Assembly: GCF_032854445.1 (NCBI RefSeq)
Contig: NC_088295.1
Coordinates: 89,735,836-89,799,835, forward strand
DNA from: Liolophura sinensis
Lineage: Eukaryota; Mollusca; Polyplacophora; Chitonida; Chitonidae
Length of the DNA: 64,000 nt
Direction of reading: 5' to 3'
Positions 47,220 to 59,665 of the stretch are shown in pieces (positions within the stretch are counted from its first letter, which is position 1; each line of letters opens with the position of its first letter). Below the pieces are notes generated by a model. The model was not told the DNA's origin and searched no databases. It saw only the letters and a program-made list of their open reading frames with translations. The position numbers and the translations under genes are program-made.

Positions 47220-49005
47220 TGATGTACGTGAGTTTTCTTTTAGAAGTGAAGTAATGAACACTAGACCGATAGCATACATACACATGAAGTGTATTTGGAT
47301 GTAGATGTATAGATGTGTGCAAGTCAGCTATATGATTAGTCCCTGGAAAATAAAAAAAAAATAATTAAAATTGCATGTGCATATCCAAATGAATTTGATT
47401 CTCCTAAAAGAAAATGAAATTTGGTCACCAACTTTGGTTTGGGTTTCTCATTGGAGTTAAATGTCGTTAGATTTGGGGAACCTACATGGCCCTTTTACAG
47501 ATAATGCATCATAGTACAAACCCTTTATATTCGCCCTCCGCCATAGGTGATTTTCTCCGTCTGTCCGTATTTGTATCCAGGCTATATCCACACATGGGTC
47601 CCATTTTACCTTAGAATGAATCTGAAATCCGGAAATATTACCTTTGCGGTGGCTCAGTATACCATAAAAGAAGCAATAGTGGCGCTCCAGTTTGTTGACA
47701 TGGACGGCAGCCATATTAACGTCTCCTTGGATTCGTTGACTGCTGTGCAAACTGCTAACTTGCTAAGCGCTTGCTTGGGCAATTTGCACCTAGTTTACGC
47801 TGACGTTCGGTTGTCTAAGTTTTCTTTTGTGACGAGTCCCTGTAATACTGAGTCTGTGGCCGACTGAATCAAGAATAGAGCGTGTTTTTGCATTCTTGGT
47901 CTGGTCCCTCTGCATTGTTTAATGTGTTTTTGTATCTTAAATGTGAATAAAACACAGCATTGTGAGTAATTCTGGACCAGTGACGTGTAACTGCCATTAA
48001 CATCACTCCATTTTCACTTTCCTAACTGTAATTACGCCATGCATGGTATTGGTGGCGTGTAATTGATACTATTTAAGTATTTACATGAACAGTTAGAATA
48101 AAACTGTTAATGGGGTGAATAGGTCGTATTTTACCAATTACACGTACGTGTGACCATTTGCCAATTATTACACTGTCGTCGCTACTCTGGTTTTACTCTC
48201 AATTATATCTTTTATCATATTTTAACTATTATGGCCCACATCAGCCCTCGGTCCGTCGGTACTCTTGCTGATACGTTTGTCTCGTTCTGATATGGGGCAT
48301 GATATGAAAGTGTTCATATCATAACCTCTAAATATTTTGGCGTGAATTATGTCTCCAGGTAATATACATGGAGTTCACTGGATTTACACTGTTATACATA
48401 GGCTGGGATTTAATATTGTATCCCAGACATAGGCTATAGCACATATATATGATAATTTGTAATATTTACAGTTCGAAGCAATTTACGCTTCACTAAATAT
48501 TACAATTAACTACGGCAGCCAAAGGGTATTCGAGATACGTTTATATCGGTTTATATCAATCTCATATGTGGAAAAATCCGTGTAAACGATATTACTACCC
48601 CTACCTGATCTGCAAACAAAAGGAGAAACGATTGTGAACAAGCTATGACATGGTTGTTCTCGAAATTCAGAAGACCACTTTTATACAAAAACTATCACGA
48701 CATTAGTTACATGGTTGCTTAGTGATAAGATACGCTAACATATGGTGTCAATAATTATTAACACCATATATTTGCGTATCCTATCACTGAATAACCATGT
48801 AACGAATTTATCCTTCAAACATCCTCAGTTCAGTGCAGATGACCGATGTAAACACGAATCGCTTCAGTGATGTGACCATTGTAATCACAATCCAGAAAAG
48901 CGAGATAGCCTACTCAGCAGACACATTTGACGTCGTCTGCAGGATTCGGGAACATATCTGTACCCACGTGACCGTTGTACACGGCATGTGCAGACCCTTG
49001 TTTGA
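47220..49005. other. Spacer between MFS copies 1 and 2
   Basis: No gene recognised. A 106-codon open frame (47547-47867) has no domain I know and no paralogue in the window. The inverted repeat at 48704-48807 and the 42-bp array follow. Confidence 0.5.
48704..48807. repeat. Near-perfect inverted repeat, ~45-bp arms
   Basis: Left arm 'ttagttacatggttgctt' to 'aacatatggtgt', right arm 'acaccatatatttgcgtatc' to 'ataaccatgtaacgaa', with a short AT spacer (caataattattaa). Only a few mismatches between arms. It could be a MITE, a remnant of a foldback element or a hairpin-forming site. Confidence 0.85.
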
Positions 49006-49592
49006 TCTCTAGATGGCTGCAGATAATATATATCCACCTTCGTTTGATCTCTAGATGGCTGCAGATAACATATATCCACCTTCGCTTGATCTCTAGATGG
49101 CTGCGGATAATATATATCCACCATCGCTTGATCTCTAGATGGCTGCAGATAATACATTCACCTTCGCTTGATCTCTAGATGGCTGCGGATAATATATATC
49201 CACCCTCTCTTGATCTCTAGATGGCTACGGATAACATATATCCACCTTCGCTTGATCTCTAGATGGCTGCAGATAACATATATCCACCTTCGCTTGATCT
49301 CTAGATGGCTGTGGATTATATATCCACCTTCGCTTGATCTCTAGATGGCTGTGGATTATATATCCACCTTCGCTTGATCTCTAGATGGCTACGGATAACA
49401 TATATCCACCTTCGCTTGATCTCTAGATGGCTGCGGATAACATATATCCACCTTCGTTTGATCTCTAGATGGCTGCGGATAACATATATCCACCTTCGCT
49501 TGATCTCTAGATGGCTGCGGATAATGTATCCATCTTTCTTTTGATCTCTAGATGGCTGCGGATAACATATCCACCTTCGCTTGATCTCTGGA
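49006..49592. repeat. 42-bp minisatellite, about 14 copies
   Basis: Unit 'gatctctagatggctgcaga' then 'taatatatatccaccttcgc' and 'tt', with small internal deletions in some units. It lies where exon 1 of MFS copy 2 would be expected. Confidence 0.93.
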
Positions 49593-50174
49593 TGGCTGCG
49601 GTGCTAATACACTCTCTTATGCACTCGATGAGTGTAGATGTCACGTCTCAGGACGATAGCTTTATTACGTATACTCTTTTATTCGGATTGTGAAGTCACA
49701 ACATAAGACGTGGTGTGGACATGTTACATTTTCCTCATAGTCAGAGTCATAATCAATGATCTTTCTGTCTAATAATTAATTCTCTAGTCAAACAGTCGTT
49801 TTTTTTTACCCTCAGGAACGTGAGTCATCCTTAAAGATTTCTTTTTCTCTTTATTGAACTTTTTTTTCTCATTTTACGGAATCTCGGGCAATGAGGTACA
49901 ATCCATGCGGTTGAGAGCATCTCCTTGAAAAATAAAAGTTGTTGGTTTACTTCCGCCCCTCGTTTCAGACGAAACTTACCTCAAGTGGTTTGTCAGATAC
50001 AGGTTAGGCGGATACCTGTGGTTTCCAATGAGACTTTCGGGTTTCGGTGGACAATTTTGCTTGATCGCAGTCTTGATCGGCCACAACTTTGATTCATCAC
50101 CATGACCATGAAAATCTAAGTATATAAATAATGGATTGGTAACCTAAATCATCATTTTTCCAATTTGCCATCAG

Positions 50175-51190
50175 TGGAGACAATTCTACATGTGCTGTCG
50201 TTTGGGAGTGTTTTTAGTGCAATCCCTGCTGTAGTCTATCAGACGTGGGGCTCGGGCCCACAATCCTCTCGGGACTTACCCTAATCTCTTGGGGGATTCT
50301 TCTTTCTCTGGGGGTCGGATTTCTGCCTAGACATCTGTTACATGTACATCATGTCATGAATTTACTCCTGCTTCTTTATAATAGATAAGTGATGTTAGGG
50401 ATGACTGTAGCTATTATATCTTATAACCATTCCCTCTAAAAAAACAGAAAATAGTTTCCTAGTTTGTGATATGTCAGTACGTGGAGAAAACGATGCCCCT
50501 AATTATTTTTTTAATGAACAGCTGGGTAAATAATTATCCTTCTGTGTAATTAATGTACTAAGAACGACATTTTGTAAATTTCAGAAGCAACAATAATGGT
50601 AATACTCCTTGTGTATGACATTTATTCTCCTCGGGTTTTGGAAGTGCCTTTCTCAATCTCAGCATCATCGTGACTGCTACCAAGAATGTTACCCGCAAGC
50701 ATCAAGGCCATTTCTACAGGTTTGACGTGTTATGCCCTTAGCCCGATCATAACGCTGTTTGTTTACCGGAAGTGGTTTGCACACGGCCAGATAGAAAATG
50801 ACGCCAAACAGGATCTTCACGGATTCATGCTCTATTTCGCCATCACAACCGCTGTCGTAGGCTGTCTTTTTCTAACCGTATCCAGGTTCAACGCCGAGCC
50901 CGCATCATCAGAAAATTTTCTGGTCAAAAATAAGGATTCTATGGAAGTGGCCAACTTTGGCGAAGCTTCCGGTTTATGGGCGAAAGTGGTACAGGAAATA
51001 CGAGCTATATTCCAATGGCCTTTCCAAATGGTGATCGCCATGTTCTCCTCTCTGTACTCGGCTGCTGATGGTCAGAGTGGTGGGGACTGTTATGGAAGTT
51101 ATTGTCTTCGTAAGATCAACACGGTCACGTGCGCAATGGTCATCTCTACGTGCTGCAGTCTCACTCTGACACTTGTTCAACGGTACTATT
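50175..51190 (+). pseudogene. MFS transporter copy 2, truncated pseudogene
   Basis: Exon 2 homology 50175-50384: a one-base loss in the TWGSG region shifts the frame into a stop, and the donor reads ATAAGT instead of GTAAGT. Exon 3 homology starts near 50635 with the acceptor AG changed. A 4- to 5-base loss shifts the frame near KHQG (50695). The stretch from TM7 to TM11 (about 135-140 codons in copy 1) is deleted in frame, joining QWPFQMVI directly to AMFSSLYS. The C-terminal CYGSYC block is present, but the stop codon is lost and the frame runs on to 51291. No exon 1 was found. An open frame of 201 codons (50686-51291) survives but begins inside the transporter, so it is unlikely to be functional. 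Confidence 0.88.
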
Positions 51191-51299
51191 ATTGTTTAGT
51201 TCTCACAACTCCTTCAAATATAACTGCTTTAACCCTATGGAAATCTTGGTACTGTCGAAATTTCTTCATCTCTAATAGCGACTTTTTCTAATCACTCTA

Positions 51300-52910
51300 A
51301 TTAGCCTAATTAGCCTTTGTCGTCGACAACTGCTGTCAACGTGAAATATGCGTAAACTGGTCAGTATGAGCTTGTATAGTGCAGTCACAGAAACTATTAC
51401 AAAGACTTCGCGCTGGACACTACCGTTACCTACGGCCCTGTCGTAGGCCCTGGCATTTAGGGTTACTCACCATTTTGTCTAATTTGAGCTGCCTTTACGA
51501 TTACGAAAACTAGGTACAAGACTCTGTATCAGTGGTTTGTCAGAAATATCTACAATATAGGCACAATCTATCAAAACGCCAGCAGGTAAATCAGTGAAGT
51601 ATCTTAATACAGCGGCATTCTGTCCTCTCATCTCCTTTCCTTAATATCTCCTGCGCCATAATACGGGAGAGAATATACAGAACACAATGGGGGCTAGTCT
51701 GCGTGCTGAAGATTTGATAAATTCTATCCACATTGTGGGTACTTCTGACAAATAACAGGATATTCACAGGACACCATTATGTACAGATGTATTCATGGCA
51801 ATGAAAATAACATATGCATATAGATGCTTTACAGTTAAGATCAAAAGTAATAAGTAGTAACAAAAGTCGAAGCGCGAAACAACGAAAGGTGCGAGGGAAC
51901 AGTACGACAAGACGAAAGAAAAGTACTTTTGCATTTTGTACTTTTGTTTCGCCCTTTTGTTCATTCGACTCTTCATTCATATAAAACATACAAAGAAGCG
52001 AAACCACATGAGGCCTGAATCACCTCATTAGTATAAACCTTATGACAATAGCATACCTTAGTTAGCAGCTCTACATATGTAAAGGACAAAAAACAAGCTG
52101 GGTTTATCATCACAATGTACATCTTAATACCTACCTAATGATAGTATTTTACAATCGTGCATATGTCAAGAACATTTATACCAACTAATACTACTACCTA
52201 CATAGTAACATTATTTATGTGGCCTCGATGGCCAACGTCAAACGCAGCACAATGACCTAGGAGCTATGTAGGTTTCCTCTCCCCAGTATTTCGACAAAAT
52301 TTTATTTGGCTTGAAGATTACAAATAGGTACTGTCCTGAAGATGAGAAATAAAATTTTGTAGAAATATTGAAACGTCAAATGTGCGACTTCTCAGTTTTT
52401 TCGGAGTATCTATGCTTTCACTGACATAGGATATAAACACTGACATAATGTATAGTTTGCCTGTCCAAATATATGCAATACCTAACGGAAGGTCTTGCAT
52501 CAACCTGCGGATGATCCAAGGTTTCTCCGAACTCTGTCGGGTTTCCTTTCACTTCAATGATGGCTACCGTGGTATAAGTGAAATATTATTGATAACGGCG
52601 CAAAACTCTAATCAAATAAATCATTCAATGAATCGATAAATCAATAAACATTATTTAATGACAAACAGAATGGCTGACATTAACCATATGCATGTACCAA
52701 TCCTCAACCGGAGAATGCATTCTACCGAGTAACACATATCTTCCGATGTACACTACATGGAGTTATCACAGTTTGGAGAAAAGTCTAGACTTCGAATTGG
52801 TCAGTCCGTCTTGAATAATTTACCACATTCGCTCAACAGGCGATGGATATTCTTCTCATTGTGGGAATCAAGATGTCGGTTTCGACCACACCGCAGCACA
52901 GCGCGCGACT
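51300..52910. other. Spacer with a SINE tail
   Basis: No gene recognised apart from the repeat at 52460-52640. The minus-strand frames at 51764-52007 are low-complexity aromatic/Leu-rich stretches of the kind non-coding AT-rich DNA gives. Confidence 0.5.
52460..52640 (+). repeat. SINE, family A (3' part)
   Basis: 'aacctgcggatgatccaagg', 'tcgggtttcctttcacttca', 'ataagtgaaatattattgat', then 'aacggcgcaaaactctaatc' and an A-rich tail. Confidence 0.7.
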
Positions 52911-52912
52911 TG

Positions 52913-53550
52913 GCCTTAGAGGATGTATGCATGCGGCCGGAAAGGCTGTGGGTTTTAGAGGATGTATCCATGCGATAAGAAAATAAGAGGATTTAGAGGA
53001 GGTATGCATGCGACCAGAAAGGCTGTCGGTTTAGAGGATGTATGCATGCGGCCACAAAGGCTGTGGGTTTTAGAGGATGTATGTATGCAACTAGAAAAGT
53101 TGTCGGCCTGAGAGGATGTATGCATGCGACCAGAAAGGCCGTGGTTTTCAGACGATGTATGCATGCGACCAGAAAGGCTGTGGGTTTCAGAGGATGAATG
53201 CATGAGATCAGAAAGGCCGTGGTTTTCAGACGATGTATGCATGCGACCAGAAAGGCCGTGGTTTTCAGACGATGTATGCATGCGACTAGAAAGGCTGTGG
53301 GTTTCAGAGGATGAATGCATGCGACCAGACAGGCTGTGGGTTTCAGAGGATGAATGCATGAGATCAGAAAGGCCGTGGTTTTCAGACGATGTATGCATGC
53401 GATCAGAAAGGCCGTGGTTTTCAGACGATGTATGCATGCGACCAGAAAGGCTGTGGGTTTCAGACGATGTATGCATGCGACCAGAAAGGATGTGGGTTTC
53501 AGACGATGTATGCATGCGACCAGAAAGGCTGTGGGTTTCAGAGGATGATC
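52913..53550. repeat. 39-bp minisatellite, about 16 copies
   Basis: Unit 'gcgaccagaaaggccgtggt' then 'tttcagacgatgtatgcat'. 39 bp is a multiple of three, so several frames on both strands stay open (13-residue repeats such as RPERPWFSDDVCM and HTSSENHGLSGRM). Two variant types (ctgtgggtttcagagg and ccgtggttttcagacg) alternate in blocks. Confidence 0.93.
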
Positions 53551-53559
53551 AGGCGCATT

Positions 53560-56034
53560 ACCAGGGTCAGACGGTCATTTTCAATTCTTCACCCAACTGA
53601 GCAACTGACTGTAGAACACTGTCCATGATTAAGGCTGCTTTATTTGCACACTCTTGTAACTCTGGTTTACTCTCACCATATTGTTTTCAACTGTCGTGAA
53701 AGTGAAATATTACAGAGCATTAAAACAGGCAGGTAAATAAACAAATATAGCGGCTGTGGATATGATCTGTGATATATATAATCCGGGGAATTGGGTATAA
53801 CTTGAATTCATTGTTTATATCCTCTATCTGCTATGGATAAAACATTAAACTACCGATTATGTCGATAGGTTGTGGCTGTTGAAATAAGATGAGACTTCAC
53901 TTGTTCATCCACTCCTGGTCGACATTAGTATCCGCAGCATCACCGGTCTCCTTCGCGGTTCTGCATGATGTATACAAATCACGGCAACTTCAGTGCTGTG
54001 TATACATAACTGGTTGATTATTATCATCTCCAATCCATGCTTAAACACAGTGTAAACGAGTCAGTGTAAAATTCTGATGTTTCCATGGCTATTGCTTAAC
54101 TTATCAATGGTTGTTGATTCAAAAAGAAAAAAATTTTTAAAAATTACACTATAGGCTGAAGAGAGCACATTTTTTCTATGTGGTGTTGCCTGCTTCATAA
54201 TTTTGCGATTTTTCCACGCCATGCACGTAAAGCCTGAAAACGGCAAATCTGGCAAAAATCGCTGAATCCATCACGTTCTCCATATCTTTAACACCATGTA
54301 ATTTATGTCTGGGGGTGTGTTGCCCTCAGGCAAATGAGAGTCGTTAAAACTGCCGGCATGTTCATGTAAACCCGGAACCTACGTTCCACATTCTGGTTTC
54401 CTGATCGTCAAGCGGAAAACGAACTGTTCTGTTCGCTACCTTCTGGGAAGAAGAGTTCTACCGGAAATGTACCAGCTGCACTTCGGCGATTTCCGACGGC
54501 AATTCTCCTCCTAACACAGAAGACGTCAGGAAAAGTTCTTTGGCAAAATGGAATCGCCCACAGCGAATTTTGGGGCTGACTTTATTAATACTTTATCAAC
54601 CTGAGGTACATATTAGAATTTTTTATGACAAGATTTATTTGATTGTTGTTTAACGCCAGATTTGTCACCTATACAATCAAGTTAAGTTTTATGAGTGGAT
54701 TAAACCGGAGTGAATTTTTAAGATGAACTGGCATTTACGCCCTTTCACTGTTTGTGTATTTAGGATGAATAGGTCTGTTCCATCTCATTTTGTGTACCAT
54801 CTCACTGTGTATGTGTTTAAGATGAACTGGCCTGTACCGTCTCACTATGACAGTTTGGACTGAATCGGTTTGGACCATCTAACTGTGCGTATTTAAGATA
54901 AATCGACCTAACCTGTGTATCTGAGATGAATTTGCCTGCACCGTCTCACTGTGTGCGAATTTAGGGTAAAATGACACAGCAATGCACACAGACGTGGCTA
55001 TAGTGTGGTCGACAGTTTTAGTTAATTGACGTGTGGAGGCTAAGAAACCTGCCTTTCTTGTTTTATTCTTTATCTCCGCCCTCAGTTCCCTGTATTCATA
55101 TACAAAACAACATGCACGCAAATAATAAAGCATGTCGCCTTGATCTCTGCAAAACTTCAGTTTCCTGAGGAAAAGTTATAATGGCGTGACGACAAGGTCT
55201 GGTTATACTTTAGGATCTACCACACTATACACTTTAGGCCCTATGGAGTTCCTACAGGTTTTAGATATTCAGATCCCATTTTCCTATAAATTTATGCGTG
55301 GGCTAACAACGTAGATAAGGCATTAGGTGGTTTAAAACAGTTAATGTTCCTCAATTCGCCAAGGGAGCAGACCCTGCGATGACCTCAATACCTGGTGCTT
55401 CTTGGTGTGTACATTTACGTGTAGACACTCTATAATCCCTCAGTATTCTGCTGTATCAAACTGGTAACTGCCCATTCTAAGTCATGTAGAATGTGGCATG
55501 TTGAAATTAAATTACCTAATGAATCAAAAGTTCTGCATGAGCATGGAAGTACACTCAATTCCTAACGCCAATTACACAAGATACATGCTGCAATACATTT
55601 TTATCCTCCCACAGAAATATATAAACACGGTAAGTTTGTTTGTTTGCTTGTCAGCGTTATGATGCATGTAGATCGAGCAGAACCAGGGGAAGTCCATGTG
55701 TCCATTCATATATAAAACGTTATATCTAAAATCTGCAAGCAGTCTGGTGGTGGTGCGCGTACACTGAAACATTGACCTTGACTAGCTGATTTAACATGGT
55801 ATTTTACAACTGGAGAAAATGAATGAAGCTCACATTTCAAGATGTGTGAACAAACTCATTAGGGCGAGAAAAGAATCTAGTCACGAAATAGCCCCAAAGC
55901 AGACAACTGAGATAAGAGATTGTACTCGTTCAAGGTTCAAAGCATACAAGTCATTAGCTATGCCAGTAAAATTTCATTACCCAGTAAAAGCCCCAATGTG
56001 TCATGTTTAGAAGTCCCACTAAGCCACCGTGATT
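53560..56034. other. Spacer between MFS copies 2 and 3
   Basis: No gene recognised. A weak ~60-bp repeat lies at 54700-54965. The minus-strand frames at 54061-54255 and 54879-55133 have no recognisable domain. Confidence 0.5.
54700..54965. repeat. Degenerate ~50- to 60-bp tandem repeat, four to five copies
   Basis: Recurring 'taagatgaactggcctgta', 'ccgtctcactgtgtg' and 'gtatttaggatgaat' with many changes; an old array. Confidence 0.65.
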
Positions 56035-59000
56035 ATGGTGAATGTGAACCGGCTTCTGGTTCTCTCTGTGTGCTGTCTCTGTCACCTCACCTGGGGATTC
56101 ATCACCGCCCCCAACCTACTACGTGAATGCCTTCAAAGTTCTGTACAACTACACACAATCGCAAGGTAGGTTTTTGATTTCAAGTGAAAATTTGTTCAGT
56201 AATAATTTAAGCCCTCGTCTACATTGTATAGAGACATGTAACATCTTTTATCTCTTGAGGTCATGGTACATTAGGCAATAGTGTCATCTTATACAGTATG
56301 TATACGGACAATTCTTAAACTGGTAGAGTACATTCTTATCGCCGGAAAACTCGGACCCAGCTGTAAATTACAGAGATTGTAGAAAACTCACACTCTGTAA
56401 ACCCCATCTGATTGATAGGCATTCTCGTGCTAACAGCAACTGTCCCACCATGTGAATCATCATCAGCAATAAATAAAGGATCTCTAAAAAGTCATAACTT
56501 GTAATATATAAAGAGTAAATTGAGCTGATAACATGTGAGAGAGAAGTAGTCATCAGTTGCGACATCAAATTCAAATTTCTGTTCGTACATTTACAATTTT
56601 CCGCTTTGATGAAAATATAGGCATCCCTGTCTCGCTTTATCTGCAACTGTTGACAAAAACATCCAGTTAATGTAATAAACATGAAGAGATAAAATGGGCA
56701 CAGGAATCTCTAAAACACCTATGTATGCACAGTTTACATATCTTTGGACAACTGCAACAACTGAATCACTCTAAGCGACAAAGCCACGTGCTAAAACAAA
56801 GCAGCCTGTGTACAGTTTGATTAATGTTAATGAATGAACCGTCTTGAGTCAGTGTAGGTATTGCTGACAAAAGTGGATATACGATATTATGGCACCCGTT
56901 ATAGATCACGTTCTGAGTTATGTTTATTGAATAATCAAGAATATTTGTTTATCCAGACAAGAAAACCTTATTAGAGATCCCGGGGCACCCAAAGCGATCC
57001 TCAGGAAAATAGTAGGTCGGTCATTTGAACAGTCGGTACTGTTCGGTTTGTCTACCGATGGTCGGATGATCGAATGAAAGGTCGGACGGAGGGACGGGCG
57101 GTTGGGGGGGAAGTTTGGTCATCCAAACAGTTGGAATACGGCTCACGCCCAGTGGTTTCATAGGCGTGTATGTTTTGTGACCTTTCTGACCGAAGCTGTC
57201 GATAATTCCTTCTTATAATATACGTTGCGACATGTCGGCCAGAATTGACATAGTGTGGCACAACCTTTGCGCTTCTTCAACACTTTATCTCAACCGTTAA
57301 GATGGGGGATTATTGTTGAGCACGGTGAAAAACCTTAATGAAATTAAAAAAAAATGTTATTGATAATCGCTTTGTTCCATTTTCCTCTCAGTGGAGACAA
57401 TTACACCTTTGGTGTCGTTAGGGAGGATCCTTAGATCTGTCCCTGCCGTCGTCTATCAGATGTCGGGGCTCGGGCCTACCCTCCTCTCGTGACTTACCCT
57501 AAGCTCTGGGAGGTTCTTTTTCCTCTGGGCGTCGGGGTTCTTCCTGGACATCTGTTACATGTGCCCTGTGACGATCTACATCTGCTTTATTGTCATAGGT
57601 AAGTGATGTTAGGGATCACTCCATCTTTTATGTTTAAGGCTTGACACATATGAAGACGTTGAACATGCCCCTATAAGCAAACTTCGTTTAATAATGGCTG
57701 TTTATATGGATACCCATATATACCTCCAAGATTTAATCAAACTAGCGATGTGCACATCATCTACCTTGATTTACTGAGCCATATTACCTCTTCAAAGCTT
57801 CCTTTCATAAATATGCATAATTCATGGTTCAATCAGATTCCACGAAAGGCGCTAGTTACTGACGCTGATAGGAGTTCTAATCAACATTAGATGTGGGTGT
57901 AGGACGTGGTGCACAGAATAAATTTATTTCACAGTAGATGTAGAAGCACCAAAAAAACCTCTTTACAGACCTTTTTTAGGTTTTTAAAAGTTATTGAGAA
58001 GGAGGGGAGGGTTCATTTTGAAGCAAAATAGGCATGATAGAAATAAATGACCAAACAACAACAACATAGGCTACGTTGACTGTTCCACCTCTTTCCCTAT
58101 CACCCTGGTATTGTCTGACGGCACAGTAACTTTCCGCTGCCTGCTTCGGTAAAAGCACACCACCGTTCATAGCAATGCATTTTGCTGGTATACAATGTTG
58201 TGTCAAAAAATGAATCGGGTCTGCCCTTGGGTGAATTAGCTTCCAAACAAGGAAATAGGCCGCAATGTCATTTTATTTCTGAATACTTCTGAATATGTAC
58301 AGTAAAGCAAGAGTGATTATGAAGCCTACAGCGCAGTGTAAACCTTGCTGGCATGACAATGCTATCAGCCAGAACGAGCCATGGTCATTTATGCCAGTGC
58401 TATACAGCATTTCAAACTTTCGCGACAGCCCATTCATTGCAGTTTTAGCTTTTGGCTTAAAAGATTCGCATAAAATGCAGGTACCTGACTGAATTGTGTG
58501 TGACCGTCAAGGAAGCAATCCCGGTCATGCACACTCCAAACAGCCCTATCTCTATCAATAGGTTAAATGTCATCGTCACGTGCGTATTTCTCTTAAAGAA
58601 CAATTTCCAACAATATGGTAGATGATCATCTTTTTTGTTAACAATCACCAAAGTTACAGAAAAGCGATAACAGCAGCAGTAATTCTGTTTTCCACATTTA
58701 CTTGACACAGGTTTAGGGAGCGGCTTTCTCAATCTCAGCGTCATCACGACGGTTACTAAACACTTTAATGGCAAGCATCAGGGCAAGGCTGTTTCCACGG
58801 TGATGACGTCTTACGCCGCCAGCCCGGTTATAACACTGTTTGTTTACCGGAAGTTGTTTGCGCACGGTCAGATAGAGGATGATGCCGGACAGGATCTTCA
58901 TAGATTCATGCTTTTCTTCGCCATCACAATCGCCGTCGTGGGCTGTCTTTTTCCAGGTGTCTCTAGGATCAAAACCGAACCAGAATCATCTGAAACTCCT

Positions 59001-59665
59001 CTGCTTAAAGATACGGATTCCGAAGATGTGACAAAGTCTACTAACAAAGAACCTAGCCGTCTAAGGGCTAATATAATGTAGGAAATACTGGCTATATTCC
59101 AATGGCCGCTCCAAATGATAATTTGGTCTTTCGCGTTAACTTTCTCAGTTGTCACGGGCATTGATTATAACCATGCTAAATCAAGTGGTACATACGCTGT
59201 GTTTCACGGTGCATTTGTCATGTTTCACGTAACTCTATTCTTGTCTCGTTTGGCTGTAGGTTTTATTTCGGACGCCTTGGTAGAGACAATACCCTGGACA
59301 TTCTACATCGTGGTCACGTCCTTCTCCCTGGCTGCTTGTCTATGTGTCATGTCCATTTTACCCACAGCCGAGTTAATCATGTACATGCTGTCAATTACGA
59401 CTGATTTGGCAGGCGGGGTGGTAAAGCCAGTCTTGGTAACCGTGCTTGCCCAGAACATGGGGAAAGAGAACTTTGCCAAAGCCTGGCATCTTTATCTCTA
59501 ACGATTTGGACGGCTGTGTTTTCCTCTCTGTACTCGACTGGTGGTCAGAGAGCCGAGGACTGTTACAGAAGTTATTGCCTTCAGTGGAAGAACTTGATCA
59601 CATGCGCAATGGCGGCCATCTCCACGTGCTGCAGCCTCTCCAGGACGTTTTTTAAGCGACGCTGA
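56035..59665 (+). pseudogene. MFS transporter copy 3, pseudogene with full exon layout
   Basis: Same three-exon layout as copy 1: exon 1-like 56035-56165, exon 2-like 57392-57598 (207 bp, as in copy 1) and exon 3-like 58711-59665; the splice sites still look usable. Lesions: an extra C in a C-run in exon 1 (near 56107) shifts the frame; a Gly codon became TGA in exon 2 (LLS*LTLSS, near 57490); a Gln codon became TAG at 59079; and a small deletion near 59478 (FAKAWHLYL*) removes the WGIAYSVTS segment and shifts the frame. Long open stretches survive (58800-59081, 59115-59501), so inactivation looks recent. Conserved pieces include KHQGKAVSTVMTSYAASP, SSETPLL, SRLAVGFISDAL and LAQNMGKENF. Confidence 0.9.

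Noticed and set aside
47547..47867. 106-codon open frame after MFS copy 1
   Set aside because: Considered as a downstream gene or exon, but no domain, no splice partner and no conserved counterpart near copies 2 or 3.
49006..49592. CRISPR-like regular repeat pattern
   Set aside because: Units are contiguous without unique spacers, and this is animal DNA; it is a minisatellite.
52955..53628. Several overlapping open frames on both strands (up to 186 codons)
   Set aside because: Same cause: a 39-bp unit. Simultaneous openness on both strands with identical repeats argues against a real protein.
58800..59501. MFS copy 3 as a working two-part gene
   Set aside because: Frameshift in exon 1, TGA in exon 2, TAG and a deletion in exon 3; no exon choice removes all of them while keeping twelve membrane segments.
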